From assembly GCA_015064955.1 (NCBI GenBank), contig SVRD01000018.1:1-36209 (forward strand): a stretch of 36,209 nucleotides of DNA, in the 5' to 3' direction. Shown piece after piece: positions 23,415 through 33,600 of this stretch. The notes under the pieces were generated by a model that worked only from the letters and a program-made list of their open reading frames with translations, ran no database searches and was not told the origin of the DNA. The DNA comes from Oscillospiraceae bacterium (GTDB taxonomy: Bacteria > Bacillota > Clostridia > Oscillospirales > CAG-382). The position numbers were made by a program, and so were the translations under genes. Each line of letters starts with the position of its first letter. The stretch's first letter is position 1.

Positions 23415-23443
23415 ATTATAACAAAAGCAAAATGTTTTGTCAA
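23415..23443 (-). promoter_or_regulatory. Consensus promoter of tRNA-Pro
   Basis: Minus-strand TTGACA (23443-23438), 17-bp spacer, TATAAT (23420-23415). The predicted start is within about 5 nt of the mature tRNA 5' end. Confidence 0.92.
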
Positions 23444-23507
23444 TCCTTTTGCAAAAACAAAAGATAAAATAAAATCGACCAATCCTCCACAAAATTGTTA
23501 AAAAATA

Positions 23508-23536
23508 TCGACAAATGCGAAAAGTTGGAGTATAAT
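23508..23536 (+). promoter_or_regulatory. Promoter of the ClC antiporter gene
   Basis: TCGACA at 23508-23513, 17-bp spacer, TATAAT at 23531-23536, with about 30 nt of leader before the start codon. Confidence 0.82.
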
Positions 23537-23571
23537 TAGCTGTCAATCCGGTTTTAAGAAGGCGCAACACT

Positions 23572-25158
23572 ATGAAAGAATACAAATACAAGGAATATAT
23601 AAAAAACGTTTTCCCCTGCATCTATTACGGTGTGCTTTGCGGCTCGGTCACGGGCGCGCTCATCTTTCTTTTTAAATATGCCGCGAGCAAGGCGGAATCG
23701 CTCTCGCGTTATATTTATTCAATCGCAAGCGGAAAATACGGATATATCGCGCTGACGTTTGCCGTATTGTGCATCGCCGCGATGTGTATGTATTATATCC
23801 ATAAAATAATCCCCGAATCGCGCGGCGGCGGTATCCCTCGAAGCGAGGGTGTGCTCCGCGGAGTGCTCAGCTTCCGCTGGTTCAAAACACTTGTCGCAAC
23901 CTTTTTCGGCAGTATATTGAGCTTTATCTGCGCGCTCCCCGTCGGAAGCGAGGGCCCCGCAGTGCTTATGGGCACGTCTGTCGGCAAGATGTGCGGCAAT
24001 ATCTCGAAAAATCGCTCCACCTGGAGCAGATATATTATGACAGGCGGCGCGGGCGCAGGCTTTGCGGTCGCAACCGGTGCACCGCTTTCGGGTATCCTTT
24101 TCGCGCTCGAGGAGATTCACAAAAGATTCACCCCGATGCTCGTTCTCACCGTTTCGATGTCGGTCGTTTCCGCCACCGCAGTCAATCAAACGCTTTGTCA
24201 ATGCTTCGGCATAAGCGCAAGACTTTTCCATATCGAGCAATTCAAGCCGTTTGAGCTTTCAGATATCGGCTATCTTCTCATTCTCGGCGTGCTTACCGCG
24301 CTTGCGGTCGCGCTTTTCGATTCCTCGATCTCGCTTTACGGCAAGCTTACAAAAAGAATAAAGCGCTTCCTCACTCCGCAAATAAAGCTTATTATCATTT
24401 TTGTTGCGGCGGGTATATCGGCGTTTGTTTTTGACGATGCTGTATACAGCGGCCACCATACTATCGAATCGGTAATGGTAAACAACAAAGCCTTTTCCGT
24501 CCTGCTCGCGATTTTTGCGGCAAGACTTTTGATGATGATACTCGTCACCGACAGCGGTGTTACAGGCGGTATCTTTATTCCCACTCTCGCTATCGGTGCG
24601 GCGTTTGCTGCGCTCGTGTCCAAAACACTTGTCGGCATCGGTATGGACGAATCGCTTTTCCCCGCGGCAGTCTTTTTGGGAATGTGCGCCTTTATCGGCG
24701 GCACTCTGCGCGCCCCTCTTACCGCTTCGGTTCTCTTTATCGAGCTTACGGGGCAGTATACCGATCTGCTTTACGTTGCGCTTGTCGTGTTCACCGTTAC
24801 CTATATCACCGAGATCTTTAACAGAACCCCCTTCTATGATCAGGCACTCGAGAGCATGGAGCACGCCCAGAATCAAGGCAAGGTTCCGACGATAGCCTGC
24901 TTCGAAATGAAGGTCGCCCACAACAGCTTTGTTGTCGGAAAGGCTGTGCGTGATATAATGTGGCCGTCGAGCTCGGTCGTTATCGGAATAACCCGTGCCG
25001 AAGAAATCGAGCGCGATATGGATAACGACGGCGAAAAGAGACTCTTTGTCGGCGATACAGTTGTGATAAGAGCGCGCTTCTTCGATGAAGCCGAGCTTAT
25101 AAAAACACTTCACGGCCTTGTCGGCAGTGATTACGAAATAAAACGCACCGAAATTTAG
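23572..25158 (+). CDS. ClC-family chloride/proton antiporter with a C-terminal regulatory domain
   Basis: Polytopic membrane protein (528 aa). The ClC core has GGGIPRSEG (selectivity filter, near 83), PVGSEGPAVLMG with the gating glutamate E127 (Ser replaces the usual Arg/Lys of GREGP), ALEEIHKRF with E181 at the place of the internal proton glutamate, and TPFYDQAL with the inner-gate tyrosine. Having both glutamates argues for Cl-/H+ exchange rather than a channel. Residues about 445-528 form a soluble domain that resembles an RCK_C/TrkA_C ligand-binding module (VGKAVRDIMWPSSSVVIGI...GDTVVIRARFFDEAELIKTLHGL). AAGAAGG lies upstream of the ATG. The lipoprotein gene follows after 7 bp. Confidence 0.92.
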   Translation: MKEYKYKEYIKNVFPCIYYGVLCGSVTGALIFLFKYAASKAESLSRYIYSIASGKYGYIALTFAVLCIAAMCMYYIHKIIPESRGGGIPRSEGVLRGVLSFRWFKTLVATFFGSILSFICALPVGSEGPAVLMGTSVGKMCGNISKNRSTWSRYIMTGGAGAGFAVATGAPLSGILFALEEIHKRFTPMLVLTVSMSVVSATAVNQTLCQCFGISARLFHIEQFKPFELSDIGYLLILGVLTALAVALFDSSISLYGKLTKRIKRFLTPQIKLIIIFVAAGISAFVFDDAVYSGHHTIESVMVNNKAFSVLLAIFAARLLMMILVTDSGVTGGIFIPTLAIGAAFAALVSKTLVGIGMDESLFPAAVFLGMCAFIGGTLRAPLTASVLFIELTGQYTDLLYVALVVFTVTYITEIFNRTPFYDQALESMEHAQNQGKVPTIACFEMKVAHNSFVVGKAVRDIMWPSSSVVIGITRAEEIERDMDNDGEKRLFVGDTVVIRARFFDEAELIKTLHGLVGSDYEIKRTEI

Positions 25159-25165
25159 GAGAAAT

Positions 25166-26371
25166 ATGAAAAGAATACCGTCTTTTGCGCTTCTTCTCGC
25201 GCTTTGCCTTTTGCTTTCGGGCTGTTTTTCGGATATTCTCGAAAATTTGGTCGGCGGCGAATCTTCTTCCGTCGTTGACGAATCGTCAACCGTGTCGAAT
25301 GATGATTCATTTACTTCCGAAACGGACAGCTCGCTCGAATCGGGAATAACGCCTTTTCAATCCCGCGAGATATCGAGCCTCACCGAGCTGCGCGATTATA
25401 TCAGAGATAATAAGGACAGAGGCGTTTTGAGCTTCGGCTTTAAATATCTCGGCGATTCGAGCGAGCTCGACGGTGTCGTTATCGCCCGTATCGCAACCGC
25501 CTGTGTTGTAAATTATTATATCGAAAACGAAAATGAATATACTATCACGATAATCGAATATCCCGGCGACAGAATCGTCGATGCATACCGAAGCGGAGAT
25601 ATGCATCTCCTTAACGACGACGAAAAGAAGGCACTCAAAATCGCCGAGGAAATAGTAAACGATGCTGCCGCAAAAGCCAAAAACAGCTACGAGCTCGAAA
25701 TTCTGCTTCACGACGAGGTATTGAAGCGGGTGAGCTATTTCGACGGCACGACCGAAGTGCCCGATGCCTTCAATCCGCCCCGTCACTTAACAGTTGTCGG
25801 CGCGCTTATCGACGGAAAAGCCAACTGTCAGGGCTATGCCGGTGCGTTCTATACTCTTGCCTCTATCGCGGGATTTGAAGTCGGCAGAATGTCGGTCTAT
25901 AACAATGACGGAAGCCATATCTGCAACACGATCAAACTCGATGGGAATTGGTACGTTGTAGATACTACCTTCAACGATGCATTCACCGACAGCGAGGACG
26001 CCCCGTCACTGTATTACCTTTTCAATGCGGGCAGGGATATGTGCTGTGATTTTGTCTGGAGCGAGGAGACCGAGTACTACCCGATTGCAGATAAAAGCGA
26101 CGAAAACTATTATTATTTCGAGCAAAAGGGAAAAAGCGTTCTCTGCTTTGACGATGAAAAAAAGCTCGCAAACGAAATAATGAAGCGTTGGTATTACGAC
26201 GGCGTCACCGAATTCCACGCGGCAGTTCTCGGAAAAAAGGTCACTTGGGAGGAGCTCGCCGACGAATTTCAAAATGCGTCCATACCCGCCGAGGTCGGCT
26301 ATAACTATACTATATGGACTCTGTTCAACGGCAGAGACAGCTTCTTCGCCGTAAGACTGACCGGTGAATAA
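25166..26371 (+). CDS. Transglutaminase-like lipoprotein
   Basis: Secreted and lipid-anchored protein (401 aa). The signal peptide MKRIPSFALLLALCLLLSGC ends in a clean lipobox LSGC (C20), followed by a Ser/Thr/Glu-rich linker to about residue 65. A transglutaminase-like core covers roughly 155-275, with the catalytic triad C221 (GKANCQGYAGAFYTLAS), H251 (GSHICNTI) and D266 (WYVVDTTFND). Bacterial members act as peptidases or cross-linking enzymes on the cell surface; the substrate is unknown. AGGAG precedes the ATG. It is probably co-transcribed with the ClC gene, though a functional link is not evident. Confidence 0.9.
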   Translation: MKRIPSFALLLALCLLLSGCFSDILENLVGGESSSVVDESSTVSNDDSFTSETDSSLESGITPFQSREISSLTELRDYIRDNKDRGVLSFGFKYLGDSSELDGVVIARIATACVVNYYIENENEYTITIIEYPGDRIVDAYRSGDMHLLNDDEKKALKIAEEIVNDAAAKAKNSYELEILLHDEVLKRVSYFDGTTEVPDAFNPPRHLTVVGALIDGKANCQGYAGAFYTLASIAGFEVGRMSVYNNDGSHICNTIKLDGNWYVVDTTFNDAFTDSEDAPSLYYLFNAGRDMCCDFVWSEETEYYPIADKSDENYYYFEQKGKSVLCFDDEKKLANEIMKRWYYDGVTEFHAAVLGKKVTWEELADEFQNASIPAEVGYNYTIWTLFNGRDSFFAVRLTGE

Positions 26372-26380
26372 ATACAATAA

Positions 26381-26411
26381 AAAATCGAGCTTCGTTTTGA
26401 AGCTCGATTTT
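26381..26411. terminator. Bidirectional terminator between convergent genes
   Basis: Perfect 13-bp arms AAAATCGAGCTTC / GAAGCTCGATTTT with loop GTTTT. It ends both the ClC/transglutaminase unit and minus-strand trxA. It shares its stem with the terminator at 21671-21704. Confidence 0.92.
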
Positions 26412-26415
26412 TGTT

Positions 26416-26730
26416 TTAAAGAGTGTTTACAACGTTGATATATGCTTCCTTGGGGCGATATCCGATAATCGTTTCGGCGATCTTGCCGTTTTTAAAGATC
26501 ATCACGGTCGGAATGCTCTGAATACCGAATCGGTTTGCGAGCTCGGGGTTTTCGTCAACGTCTATCTTGCCGACCTTGATTTTGCCTTCGTATTCCTCGG
26601 CGATCTCTTTTATGATCGGAGCGACCATACGGCAGGGGCCGCACCAGGTTGCCCAAAAGTCTACCAAAACGGGTATATCGGAGTTGATGACCTCAGAATC
26701 AAAATTGCTGTTGTTAAGAATTATTTCCAT
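26416..26730 (-). CDS. trxA: Thioredoxin
   Basis: Cytosolic disulfide reductase (104 aa, standard length). Active site W29-C30-G31-P32-C33, with the usual [13 protein letters not shown] context, the buried D24, and the cis-Pro loop [10 protein letters not shown]. An in-frame upstream start is rejected: GGAGAA lies about 8 nt before the ATG at 26730, and the longer frame would begin at an unusual codon ahead of it. It is expressed from its own promoter at 26790-26762, so it is not dependent on the upstream protease gene. Confidence 0.97.
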   Translation of the reverse strand: MEIILNNSNFDSEVINSDIPVLVDFWATWCGPCRMVAPIIKEIAEEYEGKIKVGKIDVDENPELANRFGIQSIPTVMIFKNGKIAETIIGYRPKEAYINVVNTL

Positions 26731-26761
26731 ATTCGGCTTCTCCTTTTCCTGTTGATAATTA

Positions 26762-26790
26762 ATTTTACCATACAAAATTCCAAAAGTAAA
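26762..26790 (-). promoter_or_regulatory. Extended -10 promoter of trxA
   Basis: Minus-strand TTTACT (26790-26785), 17-bp spacer, TAAAAT (26767-26762) preceded by TGG. It partly overlaps the end of the upstream gene's intergenic space. Confidence 0.72.
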
Positions 26791-26796
26791 GACAAT

Positions 26797-27501
26797 TCAT
26801 TTCGCAGTTATCATATTTTTCAGCTCTCTCACCGCGTCGCCCAGCCCGCCGACAGAATCTATAATGCCGTATTTTACCGCCTCGCTCCCGTCGATAACCG
26901 TTCCGATGTCGGTCGTCATATCGTCGGTTGCCGTCATCAGCTTGCGAACCGTTTCGCTGTCGGCGCGCGAATTTCTCACAATAAAATCAATAATTCGTTC
27001 CTGCATTTTTGAAAGGTTCGCAAAGGTCTGGGGCACGCCGATAACAAGCCCGTTCAAACGAACGGGGTGAAGCGTCATCGTTGCACTCGGTACGATAAAT
27101 GATTTTTTCGCCGATACCGCAAGCGGAACCCCGATCGAATGTCCGCCGCCCAAGACTATCGAAACAGTCGGCTTTGTCATTCCCGCAACAAGCTCGGCAA
27201 TCGCCAATCCCGCCTCGATATCGCCGCCGATCGTGTTCAGCAAAAGCAAAAGCCCGTCGATCTCGTCGCTTTCCTCGACTGCAACAAGTGTCGGGATACA
27301 TTGTTCGTATTTTGTCGATTTGCTTTGCGGCGCTGCGGCAAAATGCCCCTCTATCTGCCCCGCAATAACCATCGAATGTATGCATATCCCGTTGCCGACG
27401 GTGGTAACACTTCCGCTTGCGGCGCACTCGCGCTCGGCTTCCCGCGCTTCTTCATCAAAGCATTCGTCTGTGCCGTTTGAGTATTTCTCGTTTGCTTTCA
27501 T
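26797..27501 (-). CDS. ClpP/TepA-family serine protease-like protein
   Basis: Crotonase-fold ClpP-like protein (234 aa), closest by pattern to the TepA/YlfB-type proteins found near spoIIIE/ftsK in Firmicutes. The nucleophile is S122 in GGGHSIGVPLA. The catalytic histidine is H145 in TMTLHPVR. The GGDIEAGLAIAELV helix and the C-terminal AVKYGIIDSVGG block are typical. The N-terminal 30 residues are acidic and unlike ClpP. AAGGAAAACGG precedes the ATG. No Clp ATPase or ftsK lies in the window, so its partner is unknown. Confidence 0.88.
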   Translation of the reverse strand: MKANEKYSNGTDECFDEEAREAERECAASGSVTTVGNGICIHSMVIAGQIEGHFAAAPQSKSTKYEQCIPTLVAVEESDEIDGLLLLLNTIGGDIEAGLAIAELVAGMTKPTVSIVLGGGHSIGVPLAVSAKKSFIVPSATMTLHPVRLNGLVIGVPQTFANLSKMQERIIDFIVRNSRADSETVRKLMTATDDMTTDIGTVIDGSEAVKYGIIDSVGGLGDAVRELKNMITAK

Positions 27502-27611
27502 ACCGTTTTCCTTTTTTATTATTAATTCGCATTTGTCCGATTTTTATTCAAAAGCATAAATTAACGGATTATGGTAAGGATAAAAAGAAAAATCAAAAAT
27601 CGGGTGATATT

Positions 27612-30600
27612 ATGCGAAAGCAATTAAAAAGAGCATACTCGGTCATAAAAAACAGCCTCGGCGACAGCGATATCTCGCCTTGGGTGAGCGACAATTTTTA
27701 TTGCATCGACAGATACTATCTCTCCTCGCTCAAGGATAAATATTCGCACAAATGCAAACGGCTGTTTTCGGTGATAAAGGACTGCTGTGAGGCACACGAC
27801 TGCTGTCCGACCGCTACTCAGCTCAGAGAGCGTATATCGGCGGAGCGTGTCGGGTTTTCTTATTATGAGCTTTGCTCGATAAGAAGCCTTGTCGCCGCAA
27901 GCGCGATAATCGCCATCGCAGAATGTGTAAAAAGCGGCAAAAGAGGTTATCTGCTCCCAAATGCAATAAAGCTTCTTCACAGTCTCGACGATACCGAATA
28001 CGACGATATGATACCGCTTCTCTGGCGCACCGAGGGTATAATTGCGAATTTCGAGGAGGATTACGACCGATTCGACCTGCCCACAAAGGCGGCATACCGC
28101 AGTGCGATCGCAAAAAGAGCTTTGTCAAGGCGGATAAGCGAATCTTCCGCAGCAAAGGAGCTTATAACGCTCGCAAGACAGAAAAAACTCCCGCTCGGCA
28201 AGCTTTTGTTTGTCCCGAAAACGAAATATGCGGTCTTGTGGCTCATGCTTTCTCTTTCGGTGTTTTTGCTTCTTTCGTTTTTTGCGCTTTACTTTGTCGG
28301 CGCGGTCGGAATATTGCTTTTGATTCCGTTCTGGATCGCCGCCTCGCAAATTGCCGACAGTGTTGTTTCGCTTGTGATCCCTCCGTTCTATGCGCCGAGG
28401 TATGCACTCGATAAGATTCCCGACAATGCAAAAACACTTGTCACAGTTGCGGCACTTATGTCGGGTGGCGACGGTGATAATCGTGTATTTGAATCGCTCG
28501 AGCGGTCGTATTGTATGAACCCCGAAAAAAATATCTATTATTGCCTGCTCGCCGACCTGCCCGATTCCGACACTGCCTATCTTTTGAGCGACAGCGCGGT
28601 GATAAACAATGCGCAAGCACGTATAGATGCGCTCAATCAACGCTACGGCGAGCGCTTTTGCCTCTTTTTCCGCGAGCGAAGCTACAATAAAAGCGAACAG
28701 CGCTACGGCGGATACGAGCGCAAGCGCGGCGCGGTGTGCGAGCTTGTCAGCCATATCGTAAAGGGCAAGCGCCACGAATATTACGGCGGCGATTTTATCC
28801 GCGATATCAAATATCTTTTGACTCTCGATTCCGACACAAATCTTTCGGTCGGCTCGGTTACCGAGCTCGTATCGGTCGCGCTTCACCCCGCAAACCGCCC
28901 GATTTTAAGAAATAATACCGTCGAAAGCGGCTACGGTATAATTCAGTCGACGGTGCGTACCGAGCTCAAGAGCGCATATAAGACGTCGTTCTCTCGCCTT
29001 ATAAGCGGTGCCGGCGGTACAGACGCCTATTCAAACGCAGCGTTTTCGCGCTCGCAATCGCTTGTCGGCTCGGGGAGCTTTTGCGGAAAGGGGCTTATCG
29101 ACGTTTCGCTGTTTTATTCGCTCGCGGTAAACAAACTGCCCGACGGTCTTGTACTTTCCCACGACGTGCTCGAGGGGCATCTTCTTAAAACTCTGGCAGT
29201 TACCGATATAACCCTTACCGATTCGACCCCCGCCAACGCTGTTTCGTTCTTCCGCAGACAGCACCGCTGGCTGAGGGGCGATTTTCAAAACCTGAATTTC
29301 CTTTTCGGCAAAATTTTTTCTCCTTTTGCAAAATTGCGTATACTCGTCACCGCAGTCAAGCATTTGTCGCCTGTTTTCGTGCTCGCTTCGCTTGTTTGGG
29401 GCGCGTTTTTAAAGGATACCGACGGTCTTTTGCTTTTTCTGCTCGCCTTTTCCGAGCTTTTGCTCCCCTTTGCCGTCGCAACAGTGCGCTTCTTGCTTTC
29501 GGGCTCGCCCTTTGCAGTCTTCCGATATTTTTCAAAAGCATCTGCCGAGCTCACCCAAAACCTTCTGCGAATCCTTTTCGAGATCATCTCGACCGCGCGC
29601 AAGGCTTTGCTTGCCGCGCACGCGCTCATACTCGCGGTGATAAGAAGCATTACAAGGAAAAAAACACTCGAATGGACCACCGCCGCCCAAGCCGAAAGGC
29701 TCTCGTCGTCGCTCGGTAAATATGTCATCGACGGCGCGCTAAGCTCGCTTGTCGGTCTGCTTCTTTTGGCTTTTGCCGGAGCGCCGTTTATAAAGCTTTG
29801 CGGATTGCTTTTCTTCATTTATCCGCTCGTGTCGCTCTTTCTTTCGAGAAGCGTCGGAGGCGGAGATATTTCGGAAATACGGCTCACAAAAAAGCAAAAC
29901 CGTCTTCTCACCGCCCACGTCGGCGATATGGTGCGCTTTTATACCGATAACGTCGGCGAAGCGACAAACCATCTCCCGCCCGACAATATCCAGCTCTCGC
30001 CGGTGAGCGATACCGCGATGCGAACCTCACCGACAAATATCGGCTTTTATCTCGTTTCGCTTCTCGCCGCTCGCGATTTCGGGCTTATCGACACCAAATT
30101 ACTCTGCGACCGAGCGGAGCGGTGTATAGAATCGGTCGAGAAAATGGAAAAATACCGCGGAAACCTTTATAATTGGTACGATTTGAACGATCTGTCGGTT
30201 ATCGGCGATCATTACGTTTCGGCGGTCGACAGCGGTAATTTCACAGTAATGCTCGAGGTCTTGAAAAACGGAATACCCGAATATGCCGATGAGGATACGC
30301 GCGTCGCCCCGATCGCCCGCCGTATCGAAGCGATAATATCGCAAACCGATCTCGGTGTATTTTACGATAAACGCAAATGCCTTTTCAGAATCGGGCTCAA
30401 CGGCAAGACCGAAAGAGCAGACGGAAGCTGCTATGATATGCTGATGAGCGAGGCGAGAATGACTGCCTATTATGCCGTCGCAAAGCATATCGTTCCGAAA
30501 CGCCATTGGCAGATGCTCGGCAGAACCCTCACTCACAAAAACGGATATATCGGAATGATGAGTTGGTCGGGCACTGCGTTTGAATACCTTATGCCGCTGT

Positions 30601-33600
30601 TGTTTTTGCCGCTCTACCGCGATTCCTTTATTTATGAAAGCGTCGCCTTTGCGCAGTCGGTGCAAAAAAGCAGACAGGGAGTTTGGGGAATAAGCGAAAG
30701 CGCATTTTATTCCTTCGACAGCGAAATGCATTATCAATACAAGGCAAACGGTATCCAGTCTCTCGCGCTCAGACGTGTTTCGGCGAACGAAAATATCGTT
30801 TCTCCCTATTCGACCTACCTTGCGCTTTGCATAAACGGCAGAGACGCTTTTAAGAATCTCACCGAGCTCGAAAACAAGGGTATGTACGGCAAATACGGAC
30901 TTTATGAGGCGCTCGATCTCAATAACGATTCCGAGGGAATATGTGTAAAAAGCTATATGGCGCACCATGTCGGTATGAGCATCATCGCCTGCGCCAATGC
31001 GGTCTTTAACAATATTTTCGTGCGTCGCTTTATGTCCGACCCGTTCATTTCGTCGGCGAGCGAGCTGTTGCAGGAAAAGATACCCACAAATACGCATATT
31101 TTCGATGAGCGCGTCGGCACAGCAGCAGAGGAAAAGCGAACCGCGCACACCGATTCGTCATCGCAAAAATTCGACCCGACCGACTGCGCACTGCTGAACC
31201 GCGGTGATATGACCGTGACTGTAAACGGACTCGGACATATCGGGATAATATGCGGCGAACGGATTGTTGCAAACACAAATTTCGACCCCGAATCACTCCG
31301 CTTCACCCCCGGAGTCGTGTTTTCACGGCAGGGCAGAGCATACGGCTGTGCGGGACTGTATGCCGGCGCGGACAGCAGCTTTGAAAAGAACGACAGATCG
31401 GTTTCTCATATCGTTTCGTCAAAGGAATTTTCGGGCAGGGTAAGATACAGTATGTCGAAAGTCAGTAATTGTCTGATCGTCAGCACTCGCGCCGAGGCGA
31501 TGAAGAAATACGATATCAGCCTTGTTTTTGAGCCGGTGCTCGAAAAGCAAAAAAGCTTTCTTGCCCATATTTCGTTTTCGAGACTGTTTATCGAAAGCGA
31601 ATACGACACAAAAAAGCGGATTCTATATTTCCATCGCAGAAGCCGTATCGACGGAAGCTATGTCTTTACTCTTGCTGTTGCCCCGCGCGACAGAGATATG
31701 GAATTTGAGTTTTCGTCAAGCCGCGAGAATATGGAAAGGACGTCCTTCGGCTCGCCGCTCGACTATGCTTTCGAAAAAACCGAAAACCGTGTCGGCGCGT
31801 GTATCGACCCGATCTGCCTTGTGCGCTCCTCGGGGTGCGACGGCGGGCGCGCCGTATTTTTGGTCACCTGCGCCGAAACCAAGGGCGAATGCGAAAAAAA
31901 TATTCGACTTGCGCGCTCGGACAAGCGCGAGCTTGGATTGCTGCCGCACGGCAGCATATTCAAATCTCTGCTTTCGTCGCTTCAATTCGGATCGGGGCCG
32001 AAGCCTACCGAATCGCTCACAAAAAGCAATATCGGCGACCTTTGGAGCAGGGGTATCTCGGGCGATCACCCTATTGCGCTCATCTCGCTTTCCGAGCGAG
32101 CGATAACCCGCACCGAGTCGGTTGTCAAATCGTTTGCCGAGCTTGCAAGGTGTATGATCAGATGCGAGCTTATCTTTGTCGTCTCCGACAGCGATAAGTA
32201 TAACCGCCCCGTCGAATCGTCGCTCCGCAGTATCTGCAGAGAGCAAAACCTGCTTCACTTTATCGGCAGAAACGGCGGGATCTTTATTCTTCGCCGCGAG
32301 TCGTTGAACGATGATTTTTATAAAACACTTGTTAATTCCGCCTGCTATTTCGCCGATTTTTATAACGATACTCTACGCCAATCCCTCGCAATCGGTCAAC
32401 CGATACCGATAATCGAATCGGCAGAAAGCAATTTGCCGATAACCGTTCCCGACGGAGCGGTAAGGGCGGGCAACGGATATTTTATCGGCGATTGCTATAC
32501 CGTCGACAAAAGCAAGAAAGCAAAGCTGCCCTATTCTTTTGTGCTGACGGGAAAGCGGTTTTCTTCGGTTATTACCCAATCAAGCCTTGGCTATACCTTT
32601 TACGACAACGCGCGCGAATGCAGAATCGGCTCGTTCTACGGCGATATCGGCTCGCTCGATAACGGCGAAAGACTGTTTTTGTACCGCGACGGTAAAAAAT
32701 ACGACCTCTGCGCCGTCTCGCATAAGGTCGAATATAAAAAGGGCTTTGCCGTCTATTCGGGCGGGATCGACGGCATTGAATACAGCGTGACCGTTACTGT
32801 TCACCCGAAATTCCCGATAAAGCTTATAAGAGTGCGCTATAAGGATTCCGCCCGTGTGAAAAGTGTTTTTTCGGTCAATGCCGTAATGGGCGACAGCGCA
32901 CGTGCAATCAATTCGCTCGGATTTACCCGGAACGAAATCAACGGGAATTCGCTTCTTGTTTTCAAAAATAACTTCGGCACGACTTTTTCCGAGGGCTTCG
33001 GATTTATGGGCGTGTGCGGAGCAGGTGCTTGGGAGAACGGATTGGAGCTTCGGTCCGATTCGTGCGATGCTTTGTTCTTCCTCGGTGCCTGCACGACCGA
33101 AAACGCCGTGCGCGAGATCGCCGCGCGTGTGAATCACTCCTTTTTCGATGAATCGCTTTCAATGGCGGAGGCAAACGCCTGCGCGATGATACCGCACTTC
33201 GATTTCAGGACAAAAAGCATTTCAAACGATATTCTGATGCGGTTTTTCCTGCCCTATCAGGTTGCCGCCTGCCGATTCTATGCGCGAGGCTCGTTTTATC
33301 AAAGCGGCGGCGCATACGGCTTCCGCGATCAGCTTCAGGATTGCCTCACACTCGTCTATGCCGATCCGAAAGCAGTCAGAACTCATATAATCCGCTGCTG
33401 TGCACATCAATACCTCGACGGAAGCGTTATGCATTGGTGGCATACCCGCCACAAAAACGGCGTGAACGCGGGGATAAGGAGTAAATGCTCCGACGATCTG
33501 CTTTATCTTCCGTTGGTGGTTGCCGATTATATCGAAAAAACAGGCGACAGGGAAGTGCTTTCGCTCAACGTGCGCTATCTCACCTCGTCGCCCCTCGGTG

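Noticed and set aside
23027-23482. Minus-strand open frame over the tRNA-Pro locus
   Set aside because: It reads through a tRNA, its promoter and two terminators; such translations are common false annotations.
27417-27611. N-terminal extension of the glucan synthase
   Set aside because: It is antisense to the start of the divergent protease gene and lacks a ribosome site; the ATG at 27612 has GGTGAT upstream.
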